A stretch of 64,000 bases of DNA, taken from NCBI RefSeq assembly GCF_003545875.1, contig NZ_QHCS01000001.1, positions 1,375,501 through 1,439,500 on the forward strand, written 5' to 3'. Both the position numbers and the translations under genes were made by a program. The stretch is from Leptospira stimsonii (GTDB lineage: Bacteria; Spirochaetota; Leptospiria; Leptospirales; Leptospiraceae). The notes beneath the pieces were generated by a model. The model saw nothing but the letters and a program-made list of their open reading frames with translations. It had not been told where the DNA came from and ran no database searches. Positions 57,992-64,000 of the stretch are shown here, one piece after another (the stretch's first letter is position 1; each line of letters begins with the position of its first letter).

Positions 57992-59169
57992 TTATTCTTT
58001 TATATGCATTTTACTCATCAGCTTTTCTTTTTGATTGTTTACAACTATATTTGTGAATATAGCTTCCCAGTTGATATCTTTTACAAATATTTTAAAAGAT
58101 GCAAACCTCAAAAGATTTTCAGTGAATGAGTCGATCCAGTTATGATAATTCCATTTTGAACCAAGAAATAATGACCAAGGTTTAATTTTGTAACTAAGCT
58201 TTATACCAACCTTCCGAATCATCAATTCTTTATCAACTATGCCCAAATAATTTTGTTGAAAGCCATTCGGTAGTAGAGCAGTAAAGCCTGCATTACGAAT
58301 CTCTATACGAAAATATACTCGATCGTTATCTATTTCCAATTGGCCCGAAGATGGCCTGGAGACTCGAGAACGAATAGGTAATGTTAAATCAAATCTATTG
58401 TATCTTGAACCATCACTACCAAAAATCGCATATATTTTTCCGTCTGTCTTTTGCTCAGAGATCCCTGATTTTACAAATATCGACCTATCTTCAAACGGCG
58501 TCGTAAGCAGGTTCAATATTCGGTTATTCAAAAGCAATTCAGGTATATCTTTTCTATCATATTCTTTAATAAACTTATCTTCATTACTGTAACTCTGGAA
58601 ATATGAAGATAAATGACTTGACAATTTTTCGATAATAATATATTCAATAGCTTCTTCAAGAATTTGTTCGGATTTTCTCTTCCCAGATACTGCATCAGTA
58701 GATCTTTCGACTTTTACAATAGAAAAGTATTCAACTTTCTTCTTTAGAATCTTCCCCTCTTTCTTTTTATTTTCAGACATTTTCGACTGTATAAAATCAT
58801 CATCCCAATATTTTTTCAAAGCTGCATTTTCAGTAAATACTGCTTGTAGAGTATCGGATAGCTTTTCCGAGAAGCCGTATCTCGGAATACGTTTAATTTT
58901 TTTGACCCTTCGTCAACAATGACTACTGTTTCAAATTCAATTGTCTTCTTTGTATTTTGTAGAATCAAGAATGCAAAGTAGAAAAGCGTTAGGAAAATAA
59001 GTAGCGTTGAAATTACAAGGAGGTAAAAATAATCTGCTCTCAATAACTCAGTTACATAGTTTGCAAGAAGTCCTGAACTAAAAGACAATATTATTGCTCC
59101 CAAGACTAACTTAATGAAACCAGTCCTTTCAGTCAGAACATGGTTCAATATTTTATTTTCAATATCCAT
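57992..59169 (-). CDS. Unknown two-TM cassette protein split by an A7 frameshift
   Basis: Two frames join cleanly. From ATG 59169 the first gives MDIENKILNHVLTERTGFIK, two membrane helices (about 21-42 and 48-70) and IVDEGSKK. At the minus-strand run A7 (58903-58897) a -1 shift continues as IKRIPRYGFSEKLSDTLQAV into the frame that runs to the stop at 57992, giving about 392 residues. Without a shift the first frame ends at 58816. The soluble part (about 95-392) has no motif I know. Either programmed -1 frameshifting, mutation or a sequencing error could explain it. Its position in a cassette array suggests an accessory, possibly defensive, role. Confidence 0.7.
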
Positions 59170-59237
59170 GATTACTACCTATGTAATGTATTCGTAAATT
59201 TGTATTTAAGTCATTTATAAAATGCCGCATAACTGTC

Positions 59238-59262
59238 AACTTTACGAAGTTCGTATAAACGC
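59238..59262 (+). other. Right-edge motif of cassette array
   Basis: TTTACGAAGTTCGTATAAACGCGC is nearly identical to the core of the array at 601-2660 (TCTACGAAGTTCGTATAAACGCGC occurs at 2239). It lies just upstream of the first cassette gene. Confidence 0.65.
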
Positions 59263-59375
59263 GCTGAAATTACTTTGCAAGGAGCCGAATGAAAGATTTC
59301 GATCTTCGGAAAATATTGTGTGGACGTATATTTGGATTCAAACGCTTGCCGATGTTTCTTTTTCTTATAAAATTT

Positions 59376-60860
59376 CTATTTATGTTTCGACCAAGGAACC
59401 GCTTTTTCCAATTGTGCACTCAGACGAAACAGAATGTCTTCTCTTCTTCTTGCCGCGGTGAATTGAAGACCAAGAGGGAGTCGATCGCTCGTCTGCCCGA
59501 TCGGAATGGAAACCGAGGGTTGTCCAGTTAGGTTTGCAAGTTGAGTGAATGGAGTTCTGGAAAGACTTTTTTCTACGAGTTCATCAACAAGACCCGAGGC
59601 GAGGAGCATTCTTCCGAGACCCAAACGTCCTACAACCTGCATCGCGATTTTTTCGCCTAACTTCGGTTCTAGTTCTCCTATCTTTGCGGGAGGCATTGCT
59701 GTCGTCGGCGTGAGGTATACGTCATACGTTTCGTGAAACCTTTCCATCTCGAGCGCGGCCTTATCCCATTCTTGCAAAGATCTTACAAATTCTCCTGCGG
59801 AAATTGTTTTTCCAAGGAGCCCTAGAATCCAAGTAACGGATTCAACGTCTCCCATTCCGGCCTTTCTTCCTAAAACAGGTTCTAAGTTTTTTATCTGAGC
59901 CGCCATTTCGCCGAAATACATCGTGATAAAAGCTCTTCCAATCGCCTTACCGTCGACAGGCGCGTCTTTCTCTTCCACCTTGTGTCCGAGTGAATGTAGA
60001 ATTTTCGCTGTATGAACGACCGATTCCACACAATCAGGATGCACCGATGTTCCAATCGGAGATTGGGTTGAGAATGCGATCCTCAGTTTACCGGGAGATT
60101 TTTTTATCTCGGAAAGATAACTCGTTTTAGATTCTTCAAAGCTGAATGCGTCCGAGCTTTCGATTCCGCATAACGCGTCCAAAAAAGCGGCGCTATCTCG
60201 GACGGTCCTTGATAAGACGTGATCCACCGAAGCTCCTTGCCACAATCTTCCGGAGTAAGGACCGACCGGCGTCCTTCCTCGTGTTGGTTTTAATCCGAAT
60301 AACCCGCAATAGGCGGCCGGAATTCGAATCGATCCGCCTCCGTCGGAAGCGCTCGCGACCGGAACCATTCCTGCGGCGACCGCCGCCGCGGAACCTCCGG
60401 AAGAACCTCCCGGAGTTCTTTCCAAATTCCAGGGATTTCGGGTCGGACCGTGTAACTTCGGTTCGGTGATTCCCATCAACGCAAACTCGGGAACGTTCGT
60501 CTGTCCTAAGAAAAGAGTTCCGGCATTTCTCAATCTCCGGACGAACTCCGAATCTACGGGAGAAACGTAATTTCGAAACGCTTTCGATCCGGAGCTCAAA
60601 GGGGCGCCTCCGATTGCGTGAATAAAGTCCTTGATAAGAATCGGAACTCCTCGAAAAGGACCATCCGGAAGTTTGGACTTGGCGTTCTTTCTGGCTTCTT
60701 CGTAAAACCGATGAACGACCGCGTTGAGACCGGGGTTTGTGGATTCGATCCTTTCTATCGCCGATTCTACCAATTCGGCGGGATGAACCGATTTTTTTCG
60801 CACCAATTCCGCGAGACCGATAGCGTCATAATAGGTATATTCTTTGAAAGATTTTGACAT
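59376..60860 (-). CDS. Amidase signature family protein
   Basis: I chose the ATG at 60860 (MSKSFKEYTYYDAIGLAELV), which has GGAGTTGG upstream; a longer frame begins at 61019. The 494-residue enzyme has the amidase Ser-Ser-Lys triad: Lys in GVPILIKDF, and GGSSGGSAAAVAAG with the two Ser. ASDGGGSIRIPAAYCGLFGLKPTRGRTP completes the signature. It could be a general amidase; it lacks the usual gatB neighbour, so GatA is unlikely. A divergent ankyrin gene starts 158 bp away. Confidence 0.92.
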   Translation of the reverse strand: MSKSFKEYTYYDAIGLAELVRKKSVHPAELVESAIERIESTNPGLNAVVHRFYEEARKNAKSKLPDGPFRGVPILIKDFIHAIGGAPLSSGSKAFRNYVSPVDSEFVRRLRNAGTLFLGQTNVPEFALMGITEPKLHGPTRNPWNLERTPGGSSGGSAAAVAAGMVPVASASDGGGSIRIPAAYCGLFGLKPTRGRTPVGPYSGRLWQGASVDHVLSRTVRDSAAFLDALCGIESSDAFSFEESKTSYLSEIKKSPGKLRIAFSTQSPIGTSVHPDCVESVVHTAKILHSLGHKVEEKDAPVDGKAIGRAFITMYFGEMAAQIKNLEPVLGRKAGMGDVESVTWILGLLGKTISAGEFVRSLQEWDKAALEMERFHETYDVYLTPTTAMPPAKIGELEPKLGEKIAMQVVGRLGLGRMLLASGLVDELVEKSLSRTPFTQLANLTGQPSVSIPIGQTSDRLPLGLQFTAARRREDILFRLSAQLEKAVPWSKHK

Positions 60861-61018
60861 GGTCCAACTCCGAAAACAAGAGGAACTCCAAGAAGAATCG
60901 CGGGTCAAGATAAAAAGGGTGTTTTTAGGATTCCGAGAAAAAAGGGGTTCTAAAAATGTGGATATACAACCACCGGAAATCCGATCTAATATATAAGAAC
61001 GGTATCTAAATACAAACA

Positions 61019-61993
61019 ATGGCTTCTACAATTCGCAAAATTCCTTGTCTTCTTTTAATCTTTCCTTTCTTGCTCGTTGCGAATCCGGTTCTGGACAACG
61101 AATTCTTACGATCGGTTCAGGAAGGAGATCCGAAAAAAACGCAGATTCTTCTCCAGGCGGGAGCGACCGTAGACGCGACCGATTCTCGAGGGAAAACCGC
61201 GCTTATGATTGCGGATCACAGACCCGAAGTCGCCGAAGTTTTGATTCGCGCCGGAGCCAACGTAAACGCGCAGGATGAAGACGGAAGTTCCGTCCTCGCG
61301 GAAAGTCTTTCGTCTCTCCTGGATGTGAAGGTCTTGGATATCGACGACCTTGCAGTCCCGAAACGTCTCATAGAATCCGGGGCAAAGATAGAATATTTGT
61401 CCAAGATCGATTCTTCCGGAAAAACGGTTCCCGTTTCCATATTGAATCTTGCGATTCGACATGGGAATCTTGTACTCGTTCAATTTTTAATCGAAAATCG
61501 CGCGGATGTAAACTTTGATAAAGGTAATCCGGAAGAATTTCCGCTTTTCCTTGCGTGCGGGGCAGGAACTTCGGCGCAGAACTTTTCGATCGTTGAAGTT
61601 CTGTTAAAGAATAACGCAAAACCTGATTATACGAGTCGACTACACGAGATGATCGTGGATGGAAAAACGATTCAGGTAGGAGCGGATAACGCGCTTCATT
61701 TCCTATCGGAAAAATCCGAACTCGATACAAGAATCGTTGATCTTCTCGTAAAATCCGGAACCAATCTAAACCATAGAAACGCGGAAGGAATTTCTCCTCT
61801 TCTCCAAGCGATCCTTAGGAAAAGAGTAGGCTTGGCTCAAAAACTTCTGGAACTTGGGGCTGATCCTTCTCTTGCCGATATTCACGGAAGAACTTCATTA
61901 GAAGAAGTTCGAAGACAAAAAATGGATTCTCTGGAAGTCCTCATATTAAAGCGACTTGGAATCAAAGAGAATCCGGATCGAATTTCTCAGTAA
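61019..61993 (+). CDS. Exported ankyrin-repeat protein
   Basis: A 324-residue protein with a signal peptide (MASTIRKIPCLLLIFPFLLV). Ankyrin repeats run along the mature part: QEGDPKKTQILLQAGATVDA, RPEVAEVLIRAGANVNAQDE, RHGNLVLVQFLIENRADVNF, RIVDLLVKSGTNLNHRNAEG and LAQKLLELGADPSLADIHG. Ankyrin repeats bind proteins. No Shine-Dalgarno box is seen before the ATG. Exported ankyrin proteins are common in pathogenic spirochaetes, but no target is known here. Confidence 0.92.
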   Translation: MASTIRKIPCLLLIFPFLLVANPVLDNEFLRSVQEGDPKKTQILLQAGATVDATDSRGKTALMIADHRPEVAEVLIRAGANVNAQDEDGSSVLAESLSSLLDVKVLDIDDLAVPKRLIESGAKIEYLSKIDSSGKTVPVSILNLAIRHGNLVLVQFLIENRADVNFDKGNPEEFPLFLACGAGTSAQNFSIVEVLLKNNAKPDYTSRLHEMIVDGKTIQVGADNALHFLSEKSELDTRIVDLLVKSGTNLNHRNAEGISPLLQAILRKRVGLAQKLLELGADPSLADIHGRTSLEEVRRQKMDSLEVLILKRLGIKENPDRISQ

Positions 61994-62760
61994 GAATATT
62001 TTCCTTTCAAAAACCGTAGTTGACGGTCGATTTGATTCGTGTCCTAATAAGGATCGAAAACCTTTTTTCCTTTGTAGTCGACGGTCTTCGTCCGACGTTT
62101 TGGAGAATCCTTCGAACTTATCCAAATAATTTTCTTTGACCGAACGATTTATCTTCCTCAAGTATCGGATCGTTTCCTTTCTTCCCTTTTGATCACTTAA
62201 GAATTTTAAAATTGATTCGAACTTACTTTCGTTTTTAGAATTTCGTGCAACGTTATCTCACAGAGTTCTTTAAAATAACCGCAATTCTCAATATATGAAT
62301 TTTTCCTCTTAAAAAAAACGAAATCACGGAAATTTTGAAACTAGTCTGGAAAGAAATTATCAAAACATATTTTTAATACTCGATTTGTACAAATCCATCA
62401 GTCGTATTGATACCGAAAGAAGAAAGGAATTCGGGATGGGAGGAAAAGAAGCGGGAACATTTGATTCAGAATTAACTTCAATGATCCGTTTTTATGATTC
62501 GAAAGAGCAAATACCGACGGTTTAAATCGGATTTAAGTCTTCTGAATTTTTTAACAAAGTGAAAAACCGAACTTGTTTCCATTTCGCTTAATCTTTTTGT
62601 ATACACCTTCACGGAAAATAGGAACCTGCTGAAGAACTCCCATTTTATAGAATGACTTATAGTATACTCCTCGTCACCTAATTGCCGTAATACTATCTAA
62701 ATAATTTACTGGTTGTTCGCTTCTCAGGATCTGAAATTTTTGTCTTTAACACACGTTAAC
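61994..62760. other. Intergenic, no supported gene
   Basis: About 770 bp, A+T-rich. A direct repeat GTAGTTGACGGTC (62016-62028) and GTAGTCGACGGTC (62074-62086) is present. A 29-residue frame at 62436 has no supporting context. Confidence 0.5.
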
Positions 62761-62868
62761 ATGAAGAGTCGTGATTGTATGAAGAAAATTGCATTCGTCC
62801 AAACGGCTAAAGAATTGGAATTGCACGGTATAAATGTCTCAAGAGGCAAATCGAAAAATAAAAAATAA
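62761..62868 (+). CDS. Small 35-residue ORF overlapping the methyltransferase start
   Basis: ATG 62761 follows CACACGTTAAC and gives [20 protein letters not shown] and a basic end (SRGKSKNKK). It overlaps the methyltransferase start (62834) by 35 bp. It may be a leader peptide, a small regulator or a chance frame. Its basic tail is notable, but no motif is recognised. Confidence 0.35.
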   Translation: MKSRDCMKKIAFVQTAKELELHGINVSRGKSKNKK

Positions 62869-64000
62869 GTTTCTAGGACAGTTTTTTACTCCCGAAAAAG
62901 TAGCGGATTTCCTGGTGGATTGGGTTCTCGGTGCGGATCGTATCACATCGCCTGAAAGTTCCAAACGTATTCTCGACCCAGCAATTGGGAACGGAGTTTT
63001 CTTTTCGAGCCTTCTTGAAAAGCGCCCGGATATGAATGCGGAATGGATCGGTTTTGATCTAGATCTTCAGTGTTTGGAATCTAGTAAAAATACGTTAGAA
63101 GACAAAATATCTCTTCACGGTTCTCTTCAATTCTTCGATCAAGATTTTCTTTTACAAACCTCCGATCAAAAATTCGATGCAATCCTTTGTAATCCGCCGT
63201 ATAAAAAAATAAGCGATCGGACTTATTCTCAGGAATTGAATAAGCGGTTCGGCGGAGACCTGGAAAAAAAACTTCCGGGTACTGCGAATCTTTACGTATT
63301 CTTTCTATTAAAATGTTTGAATATGCTCAATGTAGGAGGAAGAGCCGCGTTTCTCGTGCCGCAGGATTTTTTTAACTCCGGTTACGGAGTCTTTATCAAA
63401 ACCGCGCTCAAAAAATCGGGTCTTCTTCATTCTCTCTTTCTTCTTTCTCCACAGGATAGCCTCTTTGACGAAGCTGTGACGAGTTCTTGTATTCTTCTTC
63501 TGGAAAATTCGGGAAAAGAAACGAAGTCGGGGTTCCATTGGGCGAGGCTAAAACCCGGATTCTTTACGGATAAATCGAAGCTGATTCCAGGCGCCGTAGA
63601 ATCGATCGAAACCGAATGGATTCCATTTCCGGAGCCGGAGGCGAAGTGGAGTCCCATTTTTCACAGTATGGAAAAGAGGACCGATCCATTAGAAAAAGGA
63701 GATATTTTTAACGGACATTCTTCCGATTTTCGAGTTCCTCTTTTGGAATTCGGCAAGTTTACGCGGGGGATTGCGACTGGAGACAACGATTTCTTTCTCT
63801 TTACGAAGGCGATGGTCGAAGAATCCGGGATCCCGGAAAAATTCTTCAGAGCCTGTATTCCAAAATCACAATATGCTAGAAATAGAATATTCTTATATTC
63901 TGATTGGGAGGAACTGAGCAAGAAAGGCGCAAAAGTTTGGCTTTTGGACGTTAAAAACGAGTTGAATCCGAAAGATTTCGAGACGGTTCAAAAATATCTT
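62834..64000 (+). CDS. N6-adenine DNA methyltransferase, 3' end beyond window
   Basis: The ATG at 62834 gives 389 codons to the edge, with no stop. Motif X reads GQFFTP (15-20), motif [12 protein letters not shown] (46-56) and motif [11 protein letters not shown] (120-128), with a run of LVPQDFF after it. The target-recognition region follows (about 230 on) with [15 protein letters not shown]. The layout fits type I HsdM/Eco57I-like N6-adenine methyltransferases; the long C-terminal part suggests a type II or IIG enzyme. No restriction partner is in the window. Whether it is a solitary methylase cannot be seen. Confidence 0.9.
   Translation, partial: MSQEANRKIKNKFLGQFFTPEKVADFLVDWVLGADRITSPESSKRILDPAIGNGVFFSSLLEKRPDMNAEWIGFDLDLQCLESSKNTLEDKISLHGSLQFFDQDFLLQTSDQKFDAILCNPPYKKISDRTYSQELNKRFGGDLEKKLPGTANLYVFFLLKCLNMLNVGGRAAFLVPQDFFNSGYGVFIKTALKKSGLLHSLFLLSPQDSLFDEAVTSSCILLLENSGKETKSGFHWARLKPGFFTDKSKLIPGAVESIETEWIPFPEPEAKWSPIFHSMEKRTDPLEKGDIFNGHSSDFRVPLLEFGKFTRGIATGDNDFFLFTKAMVEESGIPEKFFRACIPKSQYARNRIFLYSDWEELSKKGAKVWLLDVKNELNPKDFETVQKYL

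Noticed and set aside
59376..60860. GatA (Glu-tRNA amidotransferase subunit)
   Set aside because: The amidase signature fits, but no gatB or gatC is adjacent; general amidase is the safer call.

Overview
The window looks like chromosomal DNA of a spirochaete of the genus Leptospira, probably from the pathogenic clade. The reasons are the gene content and order (rplU-prp-rpmA-obgE-proB-proA-nadD, purL followed by an LRR lipoprotein and ileS, lspA beside an ABC1-type kinase), many lipoproteins with relaxed spirochaetal lipoboxes, ankyrin/LRR/WG-repeat exported proteins, a 7TMR-DISM adenylate cyclase, frequent frameshifted genes and many short intergenic repeats around GTAGGAACTC. This is a judgement from recognised families; species cannot be fixed by eye. 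I saw no rRNA or tRNA gene.

Layout. 1-148: 5' end of a murF-like gene (minus). 601-2660: a degenerate tandem array (unit mostly 111-123 bp) without genes. 2758-8250: one membrane protein, then the minus-strand ribosomal/proline/NAD gene group. 9440-10946: a duplicated-motif membrane protein and a divergent LpxC-like protein. 11193-13696: an SDR and its MarR regulator, each behind a copy of the same palindrome, then a multiply frameshifted lipoprotein pseudogene. 13875-31000: metabolic and envelope genes, including a GH13 glucosidase, dienelactone hydrolase, adenylate cyclase, a WYL regulator divergent from an SDR with two ATGACA-N5-TGTCAT palindromes, a PHP protein, two glycosyltransferases, a YqeK-like HD protein, a DUF3089 lipoprotein, a flavin reductase, and TM2 and DUF2752 proteins. 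31193-36853: purL, LRR lipoprotein, ileS. 36854-49928: STAS protein, a large unassigned protein, a nitrilase-like protein without its cysteine, a decayed hydrolase, two YcxB-like paralogues (one broken at a T9 tract), and the minus-strand group AI-2E permease/cNMP protein/lspA/ABC1 kinase/oxidoreductase. 50311-55297: a lipoprotein with a dimethylformamidase-like core between beta repeats, a WG-repeat lipoprotein, an ATC-hydrolase-like protein and an AraC regulator.

55398-59262 is the most distinctive accessory region. Four gene units on the minus strand (DUF6714-like; VapBC-like; HigBA-like; an unknown two-TM protein split at an A7 slippery run) are separated by imperfect palindromes that begin or end in GCCTAAC/GTTAGGC-type boxes. 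I read it as an integron-type cassette array without an integrase in view (CALIN-like). The motif at both edges of this array recurs in the gene-free array at 601-2660, which may link the two.

The right end holds an amidase, an exported ankyrin protein and the start of an N6-adenine DNA methyltransferase that runs off the window, preceded by an overlapping 35-codon ORF.
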